From Agrobacterium vitis (lineage in GTDB: Bacteria > Pseudomonadota > Alphaproteobacteria > Rhizobiales > Rhizobiaceae): 64,000 bases of DNA. Below are positions 37,548 to 46,688 of the stretch, piece after piece. Location: the NCBI RefSeq assembly GCF_013337045.2, contig NZ_CP118259.1:2604001-2668000 (forward strand), given 5' to 3'. Each line of letters begins with the position of its first letter. The stretch's first letter is position 1. A program made the position numbers and the translations under genes. The notes beneath the pieces are model-generated. The model did no database searches and was not told the origin of the DNA. It saw only the letters and a program-made list of their open reading frames with translations.

Positions 37548-37817
37548 ATGGCGACGGATAAAGCGGAAGCCGCGCTCGGCGCATTGAGACAGGCCATTTC
37601 CGGCCTGGAAAATGCCATTGACATGCGACTGGAACTGCAACGCGCCAATGGCGAGGTGGAGCAGGAGGTGAAGCGCGTCCATATCGACCGCGCCCGTCTT
37701 GCCCAGGAACTTGACCAATCGCAATTCCGGGCCAACCGTCTGGAAGAGGTCAATCGCGAAGTCTCGCGCCGCCTGGTCACCGCAATGGAAACCATCAGGG
37801 CCGTACTGGACCGTTAG
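37548..37817 (+). CDS. DUF4164 coiled-coil protein
   Basis: 89-residue, almost entirely helical protein (LENAIDMRLELQRANGEVEQE, REVSRRLVTAMETIRAVLDR) predicted as a coiled coil. It is the small protein that regularly precedes zapA in rhizobia, so a role in division is inferred. Function is unknown. Spacing to zapA is 36 bp. Confidence 0.8.
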   Translation: MATDKAEAALGALRQAISGLENAIDMRLELQRANGEVEQEVKRVHIDRARLAQELDQSQFRANRLEEVNREVSRRLVTAMETIRAVLDR

Positions 37818-37853
37818 GCCAGCCTCGCCTCACTCAGGGATCATTCGACAGAC

Positions 37854-38219
37854 ATGGCACAAGTCACGGTCACCATCGATGGAAAAGCCTATCGCATGGC
37901 CTGCGAGGAAGGACAGGAAAACCACCTGACCGATCTGGCCAGCCAGTTCGACCGTTATGTCAGCCACCTCAAAAGCCAGTTCGGTGAAATCGGCGACCTG
38001 CGCGTTACCGTGATGGCGGGCATCATGGTCATGGATGAATTGTCCGAGCTGAAACGCCGGATTGCCTCCGCCGAAGCCACCTCAGCCGGCGCTATCGGCC
38101 GTGAGGATGACATCCTCGCTGCCATCACGGAATTGACCGAGCGCCTCAACGGCCTGACCCGCAAACTGACCGAAAAGCCGCAGGCTGCGGCCAGCCCAAC
38201 TGAAAACCAGCACCACTGA
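37854..38219 (+). CDS. zapA: Z-ring-associated protein ZapA
   Basis: 121-residue FtsZ-bundling protein. It begins MAQVTVTIDGKAYRMAC, then LASQFDRYVSHLKSQFGEIGDLRVTVMAGIMVMDEL, the standard ZapA head and helix, followed by a coiled-coil tail. It is followed by 6S RNA, as is usual for zapA. Confidence 0.93.
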   Translation: MAQVTVTIDGKAYRMACEEGQENHLTDLASQFDRYVSHLKSQFGEIGDLRVTVMAGIMVMDELSELKRRIASAEATSAGAIGREDDILAAITELTERLNGLTRKLTEKPQAAASPTENQHH

Positions 38220-38281
38220 AATAAACATGGCTGCAACCGTCAGCACCACTGGCGCAAGGACCGGAATGCGCCTATATCTGT

Positions 38282-38442
38282 CATGCGGTCTGCGCCTCTC
38301 GACAGGAACACACAATCCCTGGGGCCATACCCGATCTTGAGGGAGCTGTCCCTGTTCGGACCCGTGGGTTCAGACATACGGCGCCCACCTACTTTGTAGG
38401 CTCCCAGGATCGCAAAAATCCATCGGTTGCGTGGACCGCACT
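38282..38442 (+). ncRNA. ssrS: 6S RNA
   Basis: 6S RNA binds the housekeeping RNA polymerase and mimics an open promoter. The outer stem pairs tgcggtc (38284-38290) with gaccgca (38434-38440), and a second stem pairs cctggg (38318-38323) with cccagg (38403-38408). The interior gacccgtggg...gcgcccacctac text is typical of alphaproteobacterial 6S RNAs. The length of about 160 nt and the position after zapA fit. Exact ends are estimated. Confidence 0.85.
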
Positions 38443-38566
38443 CATTGATTGTCTTGATGGCCCTTATAGATTGTTTTGATGGGTCTGGTATTTCTCTTGT
38501 TGATTTGACGTCGCGATGCATATTTGCACCCGTGTCATCAAGAGAACATCCATAAAGAACAAACCA

Positions 38567-39208
38567 GTGTATCAAACTCCCCATTTCCGCCAGACTGATC
38601 ATGATGCGCTTTTCAGCTTCATAGAATCGAACCCGCTTGGCCTGCTGATTACTGCTGGCAGCGGCGGGCTGATCGCCAATCCTCTGCCGTTTTTCCTGCG
38701 CCGGGCTGGCAATGCGCAAGGACAAGACTGTCTGATCGCCCATATGGCGCGGGCAAACCCGCAATGGCAGGAGATCGAGGCAGGCGCCGACGTTCTGGTC
38801 AGCTTCATGGGGGCCGATCATTACGTGTCACCCAACTGGTATCCGAGCAAGCAGGAGAGCGGCAAAGTCGTGCCGACCTGGAATTACCAGACCGTGCAGG
38901 TCCGGGGCTCTATGCGAACCCACCATGATCCGGCCTGGTTGCTGAGCCAGGTGCGACTGCTCACCGACCAGCAGGAAGCATCAGAATTGCACCCCTGGGC
39001 CGTCGATGATGCACCGGAAAAATTCGTGGCCGCCCAGATGCGGGGCATCGTTGGCGTGGAACTGGAGATTGCCAGCCTGGAGGGTAAGCTCAAGGCCAGC
39101 CAGAACCGAACCGACATCGACCGGCAAGGCGTGCTGGATGGACTTGGCGGGCAACAAACGCCCCAGGCCGACGCCATGGCCGCGCTGATGCGTCGCGCCA
39201 AGAGCTAA
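38567..39208 (+). CDS. FMN-binding PaiB-family protein
   Basis: 213-residue protein. It begins (from GTG 38567) VYQTPHFRQTDHDALFSFIE and carries AHMARANPQW and the SFMGADHYVSPNWYPSK block of the PaiB/FMN-binding split-barrel family; the W-x-YQTVQVRG motif follows. PaiB of Bacillus is a negative regulator of sporulation genes, but in proteobacteria the role is unclear. An ATG 51 bp upstream is in frame. It lies between ssrS and the cyclo-ligase gene, where the usual order is ssrS next to that gene. Confidence 0.85.
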   Translation: MYQTPHFRQTDHDALFSFIESNPLGLLITAGSGGLIANPLPFFLRRAGNAQGQDCLIAHMARANPQWQEIEAGADVLVSFMGADHYVSPNWYPSKQESGKVVPTWNYQTVQVRGSMRTHHDPAWLLSQVRLLTDQQEASELHPWAVDDAPEKFVAAQMRGIVGVELEIASLEGKLKASQNRTDIDRQGVLDGLGGQQTPQADAMAALMRRAKS

Positions 39209-39229
39209 GTCTAAAGGGAAAGAAATATC

Positions 39230-39269
39230 GCGGCAGCTTCCATCCTGTCGAAACGATGGAAGCTGCCGC
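39230..39269. terminator. Bidirectional terminator
   Basis: A perfect 15-bp stem with a 10-nt loop sits between the convergent PaiB-like and chemoreceptor genes. Flanking T-runs are moderate on both sides. Confidence 0.75.
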
Positions 39270-39275
39270 TACTGC

Positions 39276-41318
39276 TTAAAATTCTTCCCAATTATTACCA
39301 CCGGAGGCGCTTGAGGCCGCGGTGGCTGAAGAACCGCCGGTGAAGGCGCTGGCCAGCTTGCCCATCATCGAGCGCGCCGGAGAACCGACCGGGCGGGAGG
39401 TGGGCTGGGCAGGCTTGATGCGCGATGCGGCCAAAGGCTTGGCGGCAGGTGCCCGTGGTGCAGGTGCTGGCTGTTGGCTTGGCGCCCAGGATGCGGCCTC
39501 GCCCGGAACCTTGAACTCGGCAATCAGGCTGACCAATGTGGTGGCGCTTTCAGCGAGCTTGTGGGTGACGGCGGTGGTTTCTTCCACCATGGCGGCGTTT
39601 TTCTGGGTGAACTGGTCCATATGGTTGACGGAAGTGTTGATCTCCTGCAAGCCGGTGCTCTGCTCACGCGAAGACGTAGCAATCTCGGCAATCAGACCAT
39701 TGATCATCGATACCTGTTGGGAAATCGCGCCAAGCGCATCGCCGGTTTCGCGCACCAGCCTGACGCCACCAGCCACTTCCGTGCCGGATTTGCTGATCAA
39801 CGTCTTGATATCCTTGGCGGCATTGGCGGAGCGCTGGGCCAACTCGCGCACTTCCTGTGCGACAACGGCAAAGCCCTTGCCCGCTTCGCCAGCCCTTGCG
39901 GCCTCGACACCGGCATTCAATGCCAGAAGATTGGTCTGGAAAGCGATTTCATCGATCACATTGATGATCTTGGAAATTTCGCTCGAGGCCTGTTCGATCC
40001 GGCCCATGGCCGAAACTGCATCGGCCACCACCTGGGAAGAGCCTTCGGTACTGACCTGGGCATCGGCAGCAAGGGCCGCGGCCTGTTGGGCACGGTCGGC
40101 GGCGCTGCGCACCGTGCCGGTGACCTGTTCAAGCGCTGCCGAGGTCTCTTCCAGCGAGGCTGCCTGCTGCTCGGTGCGGCTGGCAAGCGCGCCTGCGGCG
40201 CTGCGCATTTCATTGCCGCTGGCCTCAACCGACATGGCCTCATTGCGCAAACGCGCGAAGGCCAGGCTGAGATTGTTGACCGAATTGTTGAAATCGACCC
40301 GGAGCGGTTCAAGTTCAGGGATAAACGACTGGTCAATCCGCGTCGTCAGGTCGCCGGTGCTCAGGCGGTTCATGGCAACCGCCAGCATATCGGCACAGTT
40401 TCGGATATTGGCGGCATCCGCATCCTTTTCAGCCTCACGCTCGGCCCGTTCCAGGTCGTTGCGCGCCCGCGTTTCGTTGGCGTCCTGTTCCAGTTGCAGC
40501 TTCTTGAGCGCATCTTCGCGGAAAACTTCCAGCGCCCGGGCCAGAGCGCCAATCTCGTTGCGCAAGCTCTGATGCGGAACTTCAACATCGGTCCGACCAT
40601 CGGCAAGACTGGATGCCGCCGCTGTCAGCTCCGGAATCGGGCGCATGGTCTTACGGGTGATGAACACCATCAGCAGGAGAGAGACCAGCAAAGCGATACC
40701 CGCCGTAATCGCCACGGCCTGCGCCATCTGATCGCTGATACCGGCAATTTCAGCAACACGCACACCGGCATAGAGAATGCCGATGACCGAGCCGGAGGAA
40801 CTGATGATGGGCTTGTAGATCGTATAGTAATCCGTGCCGAGAATGGCGGCCTGACCACGATACGTCTCACCCTTGATGAGGGCCGAATAGACTGCACCCG
40901 TTGGATCGAGTGGCGTGCCGACGGCGCGCTGGCCATCCGGCTTGATGATATTGGTTGTGCGGCGAATGTAACCCTTGGTCGCTTCGTCCAGGGTAAACAA
41001 TGTCGCCGTCTGGCCTGTCATCCGGCCAATGGAATCGATCGTGTCATGATTGGCAAATTGCGCTGGCAGCGTCTGCGCCGAGATGCGTTCAACATTGCCA
41101 TCCCTGCCCCAGCTGACCTTGACGCCAGGCACATCGCGCTCCAGCAACGTGGCCGCGACCCGCAGGCTGCTGTTCTGGCTGTCAATGGCCTGCTGCGTCA
41201 CACGCTCATGAACCTGACGCGAAATCGTCCAGGCAACAGCGCCCAGAGATACAACCAATATCAGGGTCGTCACAACAGTGATCGTCCCGACCAGCCCGAA
41301 ACGGGATAGAAATTTCAT
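39276..41318 (-). CDS. Methyl-accepting chemotaxis protein
   Basis: 680-residue chemoreceptor. A membrane helix (about 8-30) is followed by a periplasmic Cache-type sensor domain (SWGRDGNVERIS, GETYRGQAAILG), a second helix near 190-210, HAMP segments, and the signalling hairpin with the invariant tip EIAFQTNLLALNAGVEAARAG. The C-terminus is NNWEEF: the last five residues match the NWE-x-F pentapeptide that binds CheR/CheB. ATG 41318 follows GAGGG. The ligand is unknown. Confidence 0.93.
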   Translation of the reverse strand: MKFLSRFGLVGTITVVTTLILVVSLGAVAWTISRQVHERVTQQAIDSQNSSLRVAATLLERDVPGVKVSWGRDGNVERISAQTLPAQFANHDTIDSIGRMTGQTATLFTLDEATKGYIRRTTNIIKPDGQRAVGTPLDPTGAVYSALIKGETYRGQAAILGTDYYTIYKPIISSSGSVIGILYAGVRVAEIAGISDQMAQAVAITAGIALLVSLLLMVFITRKTMRPIPELTAAASSLADGRTDVEVPHQSLRNEIGALARALEVFREDALKKLQLEQDANETRARNDLERAEREAEKDADAANIRNCADMLAVAMNRLSTGDLTTRIDQSFIPELEPLRVDFNNSVNNLSLAFARLRNEAMSVEASGNEMRSAAGALASRTEQQAASLEETSAALEQVTGTVRSAADRAQQAAALAADAQVSTEGSSQVVADAVSAMGRIEQASSEISKIINVIDEIAFQTNLLALNAGVEAARAGEAGKGFAVVAQEVRELAQRSANAAKDIKTLISKSGTEVAGGVRLVRETGDALGAISQQVSMINGLIAEIATSSREQSTGLQEINTSVNHMDQFTQKNAAMVEETTAVTHKLAESATTLVSLIAEFKVPGEAASWAPSQQPAPAPRAPAAKPLAASRIKPAQPTSRPVGSPARSMMGKLASAFTGGSSATAASSASGGNNWEEF

Positions 41319-41629
41319 TGCCAAACCCTCAAATATTTGTCGTCCCTTGAGCCCAAAATATTTGATGAGTGTTAAGGCAAGATTGTCACAGACCTTTCTC
41401 CATCCCGTCACCCGGAAGACCGTTGCGTTCCACCCAGGGAGAAATGGCCGCAATGTGGGACACTTGCAGCGCCCATCGATTAGTAAAAAAGTGCAATTAT
41501 ATGATTATACAACTAAATAAATCTCATTCTAAATTAGTTTTTACTGAATTAAAAAATGTTCCATCGTGACCTGCTCTTGCAAAACAAAGAGCGGTTATGG
41601 TTAAACAACTGCTAACAAAGAGAGAACAC
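41319..41629. other. AT-rich divergent promoter region
   Basis: 311 bp between the chemoreceptor and the cyclo-ligase genes. The 41490-41560 part is very AT-rich compared with the rest of the window and should hold promoters; no gene is visible. Confidence 0.5.
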
Positions 41630-42208
41630 ATGCCCTCGGACAGTACAAAAAACCATTTGCGCCAACAAAGCCTTGCCCGCAGGGATGCAATTCCTGCGCA
41701 TATTCGCGCCGATCATTCGACAGCAATTGCCCATCACGGCGCCGGCGCCATCGAGATTGCCCCAGGTATCATGATTTCCGGCTTCCTGCCGATCCGCTCT
41801 GAAGTAGACGCGCAACCGTTGATGGAGATGTTGGGCCAGCGCGGTGCCAATCTCTGCCTGCCCGTGGTTCTTGATCGCCAGACGATCTGCTTCCGGCAAT
41901 GGCGCACGGACGACCCGCTGATCGATACCGGTTTTGGCACGCGCGGTCCTGGCCCCCAGGCAGAGGCGGTCGATCCACAAGTCCTGCTGATTCCGCTGGC
42001 CGCTTTCGACCAGCATGGCAACCGGATCGGCTATGGAGCAGGCCATTACGACCGGGCGATTGCTCGTTTGCATCAGAAAGGCCTTAATCCGCTTCTGATC
42101 GGCATTGCATTTGACTGTCAGGAAGTGGCAGATGTGCCTTTCGAACCCCATGACGTCGCTTTGCATGCCATTTTGACGGAAAGTGGATACAAGAACTTCA
42201 AGACCTGA
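41630..42208 (+). CDS. 5-formyltetrahydrofolate cyclo-ligase
   Basis: 192-residue enzyme (YgfA/Fau type) that turns 5-formyl-THF into 5,10-methenyl-THF using ATP. The family blocks ISGFLPIRSEVDAQPLM, LIPLAAFDQHGNRIGYGAGHYDRAI (the YGxGxYDR signature) are present. ATG 41630 follows AGAGAG; an upstream ATG adds 11 residues. In many bacteria it is next to 6S RNA; here two genes separate them. The YmdB-type gene follows after 13 bp. Confidence 0.93.
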   Translation: MPSDSTKNHLRQQSLARRDAIPAHIRADHSTAIAHHGAGAIEIAPGIMISGFLPIRSEVDAQPLMEMLGQRGANLCLPVVLDRQTICFRQWRTDDPLIDTGFGTRGPGPQAEAVDPQVLLIPLAAFDQHGNRIGYGAGHYDRAIARLHQKGLNPLLIGIAFDCQEVADVPFEPHDVALHAILTESGYKNFKT

Positions 42209-42221
42209 CTGGATTTAAGGA

Positions 42222-43046
42222 ATGCGGCTGCTTTTTCTGGGCGACATGGTTGGCAAGACAGGCCGCACGGCGGTTTGGGAAAAGCTGCCCGGCCTGGTCT
42301 CCGACCTGAAACTGGATTTCGTAATCGTTAATGGCGAAAATGCCGCTGGCGGCTTCGGGATTACCGAGGATATTTTCCTCGAAACCATCAATGCTGGCGC
42401 CGATGTCGTCACCACCGGCAACCACGTCTGGGACCAGAAGGAAGCGATCACCTTTTCAGGCCGCCACGACCAGTTCCTGCGCCCGGCCAATTATCCGGCA
42501 GGAACGCCCGGCAAAGGGTCCGGTCTCTATTATGCCCGCAATGGCGCGCGCGTGCTGGTCGCCAATATCATGGGCCGGGTGTTCATGCATCCCGAGTTGG
42601 ACGATCCGTTCAAATCGGCGGAAACCATTCTTGCCGCCTGCCCCCTGAAGGAACAGGCCGACGCCATCATCTTCGACTTCCATGCCGAGGCCACCAGCGA
42701 AAAACAATGTTTCGGCCATTTCGTTGATGGCCGCGCCAGTTTCGTGGTCGGCACCCATACCCATGTGCCGACCGCCGACCACCAGATTCTCAATGGCGGC
42801 ACCGCCTATATGTCGGATGCCGGCATGTGCGGCGATTATGATTCGTCGCTCGGCATGGAAAAGGAAGAGCCGCTGAACCGCTTCATTTCAAAAATGCCCA
42901 AGGGCCGGTTTGAAGCAGCCCACGGCCCGGCGACGATCTGCGGCGTCGGCGTCGAGATTTCCGACAGTACAGGCCTTGCCGAAAAGATCGCGCCTTTGCG
43001 CATCGGCCCGCGACTCACTGAGACCATACCCGCTTTCTGGGCCTGA
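42222..43046 (+). CDS. YmdB-type metallophosphoesterase (TIGR00282)
   Basis: 274-residue calcineurin-fold enzyme. The metal ligands are in FLGDMVGKTGRT, VNGENAAGGFGI, TTGNHVWDQKE and the GTHTHVPTADH motif. Relatives hydrolyse cyclic nucleotides (2',3'- or 3',5'-) in Bacillus and Deinococcus; the role here is not known. It is coupled to the preceding gene by a 13-bp gap, with TAAGGA as ribosome-binding site. Confidence 0.9.
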   Translation: MRLLFLGDMVGKTGRTAVWEKLPGLVSDLKLDFVIVNGENAAGGFGITEDIFLETINAGADVVTTGNHVWDQKEAITFSGRHDQFLRPANYPAGTPGKGSGLYYARNGARVLVANIMGRVFMHPELDDPFKSAETILAACPLKEQADAIIFDFHAEATSEKQCFGHFVDGRASFVVGTHTHVPTADHQILNGGTAYMSDAGMCGDYDSSLGMEKEEPLNRFISKMPKGRFEAAHGPATICGVGVEISDSTGLAEKIAPLRIGPRLTETIPAFWA

Positions 43047-43165
43047 AGCCGTCGGCTTCATATCCTGATTGCGCCGGGCAACAGCCCGATCAATCTTGCC
43101 TCTTGCCGAGACCGGTGTAAGGTCCCGCGCAACACCGTAACGACAGTCAACACGGGAAACTCACC

Positions 43166-44368
43166 ATGCCTGCTTTCAAGACACTTGACGATCTCACCGA
43201 TATCGCCGGCAAGCGCGTACTGTTGCGCGTCGACCTGAACGTGCCCGTCTCCGGCGGCAAGGTGACGGATGCAACCCGCATCGAGCGCGTCGCCCCGACT
43301 ATCAAGGAACTGTCGGCCAAGGGCGCCAAGGTTATCCTGCTGGCCCATTTCGGTCGTCCCAAGGGCGAGCCGGTTGCCGATATGTCGCTGTCCCAGATCA
43401 TTTCCGCCGTCGAGGAAGTGCTGGATCAGGCGGTCGCGTTTGGCGAAGACTGCGTTGGCGAACCGGCCGAAAGGGCCGTTGCCGCCCTGAACAACGGCGA
43501 TATCCTGCTTCTGGAAAATACCCGCTTCCACAAGGGCGAGGAAAAGAACGACGCCGACTTTACCGCGGAACTCGCCAAGAACGGCGACATCTACGTCAAT
43601 GACGCCTTTTCCGCTGCCCACCGCGCCCATGCCTCCACGGAAGGGCTTGCCCATATTCTGCCCGCCTATGCAGGGCGTACCATGCAGGCCGAACTGGAAG
43701 CGCTGGAAAAGGGCCTCGGCAAGCCGACCCATCCGGTGGTTGCCATTGTCGGCGGCGCCAAGGTTTCCTCCAAGATCGACCTGCTGATGAACCTGGTCAA
43801 GAAGGTCGATGCGCTTGTTATCGGCGGCGGCATGGCCAATACATTCATCGCTGCCCAAGGAATCTCTGTCGGCAAATCGCTGTGCGAACACGACCTGGCA
43901 GAAACCGCCAAGCAAATCATGATCGAGGCCGAAACCGCTGGCTGCACCATCGTGCTGCCGATCGACGGCGTCGTCGCCCGCGAGTTCAAGGCCAATGCCG
44001 CCAATGAAACCGTCAATGTCTCGGCCATTCCCGCTGACGCGATGATGCTCGATGTCGGCCCGCAATCGGTGGCGGTCATCAATGACTGGATCACCAAAGC
44101 GGCAACGCTGGTCTGGAACGGCCCGCTCGGCGCCTTTGAAATCCCCCCCTTCGACACCGCCACCGTCTCTGCCGCAAAACATGCCGCAGAGCGCAGCAAG
44201 GCTGGCAAGCTGGTCTCGGTAGCTGGTGGCGGCGACACGGTCTCGGCGCTCAACCATGCCGGTGTTGCCGACGACTTTTCCTATGTTTCGACCGCAGGCG
44301 GCGCTTTCCTGGAATGGATGGAAGGCAAGGAACTGCCCGGCGTTGCCGTATTGACCCACCCGGCTTAA
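43166..44368 (+). CDS. pgk: Phosphoglycerate kinase
   Basis: Glycolytic kinase, 400 residues: transfers phosphate from 1,3-bisphosphoglycerate to ADP. The N-terminal [19 protein letters not shown] substrate motif, [12 protein letters not shown], the nucleotide-site [12 protein letters not shown] and the closing [16 protein letters not shown] are intact. It is the first gene of a pgk-fba pair and ends in a terminator. Confidence 0.97.
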   Translation: MPAFKTLDDLTDIAGKRVLLRVDLNVPVSGGKVTDATRIERVAPTIKELSAKGAKVILLAHFGRPKGEPVADMSLSQIISAVEEVLDQAVAFGEDCVGEPAERAVAALNNGDILLLENTRFHKGEEKNDADFTAELAKNGDIYVNDAFSAAHRAHASTEGLAHILPAYAGRTMQAELEALEKGLGKPTHPVVAIVGGAKVSSKIDLLMNLVKKVDALVIGGGMANTFIAAQGISVGKSLCEHDLAETAKQIMIEAETAGCTIVLPIDGVVAREFKANAANETVNVSAIPADAMMLDVGPQSVAVINDWITKAATLVWNGPLGAFEIPPFDTATVSAAKHAAERSKAGKLVSVAGGGDTVSALNHAGVADDFSYVSTAGGAFLEWMEGKELPGVAVLTHPA

Positions 44369-44386
44369 CAACCGACGAAAAAAGTG

Positions 44387-44425
44387 AGGTGCGGCATGGA
44401 ACAAATGCCGCACCTGAATTTCTTT
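44387..44425 (+). terminator. Intrinsic terminator after pgk
   Basis: A perfect 11-bp stem (aggtgcggcat / atgccgcacct; 44387-44397 and 44405-44415) with a 7-nt loop is followed by gaatttctttt. It separates pgk from fba. Confidence 0.75.
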
Positions 44426-44449
44426 TAAAAAACATTGAATTTTAAAACG

Positions 44450-44475
44450 ATTGAAACGATTTCAATCGTTTCAAT
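44450..44475. promoter_or_regulatory. Overlapping palindromes upstream of fba
   Basis: An 11-bp inverted repeat (attgaaacgat / atcgtttcaat, 4-nt spacer) contains a second, shorter one (gattgaaa / tttcaatc). The TTGAAACG-type half-sites resemble operators of LacI-family sugar regulators. It lies 78 bp before the fba ATG, after the pgk terminator. Confidence 0.5.
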
Positions 44476-44553
44476 GACTTAAGGCCCCATTTTCCTCCTG
44501 AACAACATCTGTTACGCGATAACCAGTGGTAACGTTTTTGGGAGCATTAGGAC

Positions 44554-45579
44554 ATGAGTGAGAGACTTGAAGACATCGCCGTCAAGATGATGGCCGATGG
44601 CAAGGGCCTTCTGGCAGCGGACGAGTCCACGTCCACCATCAAGAAGCGTTTCGACACGATTGGCCTCGAATCCACCGAAACCAGCCGCCGCGACTACCGC
44701 GAAATGCTGTTTCGCTCCGACGAGGCAATGAAAAAATACATTTCCGGCGTCATTCTCTATGAAGAGACGCTGTACCAGAAGGCTGCCGACGGCACGCCTT
44801 TCGTTGACATCATCAAGGCCGCCGGCTCCATCCCAGGTATCAAGGTCGATACCGGCGCCAAGCCAATGGCCGGTTTCCCGGGCGAAACCCTGACGGAAGG
44901 CCTGGACGGCCTGCGTGAGCGTCTCGCCAATTACTACAAGGCCGGTGCCCGCTTTGCCAAGTGGCGCGGCGTTATCGCCATTGCCGATGGCCTACCGACC
45001 TGGGGTTCGATCAAAGCCAATAGCCAGGCGCTCGCCTATTATGCCGCCCTGTGCCAGGAAGCCGGCATCGTGCCGATCGTTGAGCCGGAAGTGCTGATGG
45101 ATGGCGCACCGGGTACCCACGACATTGCCAAATGTGCCGAAGTGACGGAATGGGTGCTACGCACCGTGTTCCAGGATCTCTACGACGCCCGCGTCAATCT
45201 CGAAGGCATGATCCTGAAGCCCAACATGATCATCGACGGCAAGAATGCCCGCAAGGCCTCTGTCGAAGAAGTTGCAGCTGCGACCGTCAAGGTGCTGAAG
45301 GCAACGGTTCCTTCCTCCGTTCCCGGCATCGCCTTCCTGTCCGGCGGCCAGAGCACAGAGGAAGCAACCGCGCATCTCTCCGCGATGAATGCCGGTTACG
45401 ACATGCCCTGGACCCTGACCTATTCCTATGGCCGCGCCCTTCAGGATAGCGCCATTAAGACTTGGGGTGGCCGCAGCGAAAATGTTGCCGCCGGTCAGCG
45501 TGCCTTCACCCACCGCGCCCGCATGAACAGCTTGGCCGCGACTGGCACCTGGAAACAGGACCTGGAAAAGGCCGCTTGA
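44554..45579 (+). CDS. fba: Fructose-bisphosphate aldolase, class I
   Basis: 341-residue Schiff-base aldolase that cleaves fructose-1,6-bisphosphate. The N-terminal KGLLAADESTSTIKKRF motif, IVPIVEPEVLMDG, the lysine in EGMILKPNMI and the SGGQSTEEATAHLSAMN block are the class I signature; there are no class II zinc ligands. It follows pgk but has its own promoter region, with a likely operator at 44450-44475, and ends in a strong terminator. Confidence 0.96.
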   Translation: MSERLEDIAVKMMADGKGLLAADESTSTIKKRFDTIGLESTETSRRDYREMLFRSDEAMKKYISGVILYEETLYQKAADGTPFVDIIKAAGSIPGIKVDTGAKPMAGFPGETLTEGLDGLRERLANYYKAGARFAKWRGVIAIADGLPTWGSIKANSQALAYYAALCQEAGIVPIVEPEVLMDGAPGTHDIAKCAEVTEWVLRTVFQDLYDARVNLEGMILKPNMIIDGKNARKASVEEVAAATVKVLKATVPSSVPGIAFLSGGQSTEEATAHLSAMNAGYDMPWTLTYSYGRALQDSAIKTWGGRSENVAAGQRAFTHRARMNSLAATGTWKQDLEKAA

Positions 45580-45615
45580 GGTCACGCATCGAACAGATTT
45601 GATCCTGCACATTGA

Positions 45616-45644
45616 AGCCCCACCACAACCGGTGGGGCTTTTTT
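45616..45644 (+). terminator. Intrinsic terminator after fba
   Basis: An 8-bp GC stem (gccccacc/ggtggggc) with a 6-nt loop is followed by six T. Confidence 0.9.
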
Positions 45645-45740
45645 CTTGTCACCCTGACAGGATTTCATCTTCATTTCGGCAAAGCCGCTGCTATCAAGAT
45701 CACGGTTGTTCATTACGTATCACCGGCAGCAAGGCCAACC

Positions 45741-46658
45741 ATGATCTCCATTCCTTTCATCACGCTCGACGTCTTTACCGTTGAGCGGTTTCGCGGCAAT
45801 CCTCTGGCGGTCATTCTCGATGGGCGCGGGCTGTCGGATGCGACGATGCAGGCCATTGCCGCCGAGTTCGGCTATTCTGAAACCACCTTCGTCCTGCCTC
45901 CGACAGACGCGGCCAATACCGCGCAGGTGCGAATCTTCACGCCTGTCATGGAAATACCTTTTGCCGGTCATCCCAATGTTGGCACCGCCATCGCCCTTGC
46001 GGGCCAATCGACCTTGTTCGGCCAGTCCCTTGGCGACGATCTGCGCTTTGAGGAAAAAGCCGGTCTCGTCACCGTTCAACTGAGCCGCGATGACAATGGT
46101 CTGGTGAATGCCCGCATCCGTGCGCCCCAGCCTCTTTTTGTCAGCGGCCCGGTGGCAACGGCCGATCTGGCCGCCGCCATGTGCTTGGCTGAGAGTGACA
46201 TTCAAACCGCAAACCATGCTCCGGCCTTTATCTCGGTAGGGTTGAAATTCATCGCAGCGGAGTTGACCGATCTCGTCGCCCTTGGCCGCAGCAAGCCTGA
46301 TCTTGCCGCTCTCGGCCGTCTGGTCGAAATCCATGCCGACCAGGAAACGGATGGCGCAACCTTCCTCTATTGCCGGATGTCGGAAAACCATATCCGCGCC
46401 CGGATGTTTTCACCTTTCGACAATGTCGCGGAAGATCCGGCGACCGGCAGCGCCTCGGCGGCACTTGCCGCCTATCTGGCACAGCGGGCACCGGAAGCCG
46501 ATCTTGACCAGACGCTGGTGATCGAACAGGGTGTTGAAATGGGTCGCCGCAGCCTGATAACAGTCACCGTCCAGAAAGCGGACGGCAACGTCATCCGAAC
46601 CGAGATTTCAGGCCACGCTGTGACCGTCATGCAGGGCACGCTCAGCATTGATCGTTGA
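45741..46658 (+). CDS. PhzF family isomerase-like protein
   Basis: 305-residue protein of the PhzF/diaminopimelate-epimerase fold. It shows ITLDVFTVERFRGNPLAV, the GYSETTFVLP strand (with the acidic catalytic residue), EIPFAGHPNVGTA and the EDPATGSASAALAAYL motif. PhzF itself works in phenazine synthesis, but most relatives have no known substrate, and no phenazine genes are nearby. ATG 45741 is used because the upstream frame crosses the fba terminator. Confidence 0.9.
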   Translation: MISIPFITLDVFTVERFRGNPLAVILDGRGLSDATMQAIAAEFGYSETTFVLPPTDAANTAQVRIFTPVMEIPFAGHPNVGTAIALAGQSTLFGQSLGDDLRFEEKAGLVTVQLSRDDNGLVNARIRAPQPLFVSGPVATADLAAAMCLAESDIQTANHAPAFISVGLKFIAAELTDLVALGRSKPDLAALGRLVEIHADQETDGATFLYCRMSENHIRARMFSPFDNVAEDPATGSASAALAAYLAQRAPEADLDQTLVIEQGVEMGRRSLITVTVQKADGNVIRTEISGHAVTVMQGTLSIDR

Positions 46659-46688
46659 TCCACGCCATACAGAAACGGAAAACCAGCA

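Noticed and set aside
38516..38566. Upstream ATG for the PaiB-like protein
   Set aside because: The extra 17 residues do not fit the family, whose conserved start aligns with GTG 38567.
39474..41309. Long open frame antisense to the chemoreceptor
   Set aside because: Composition artefact; the minus frame has the full signalling domain.
43058..44413. Long open frame antisense to pgk
   Set aside because: Shadow of the real phosphoglycerate kinase; no family resemblance.
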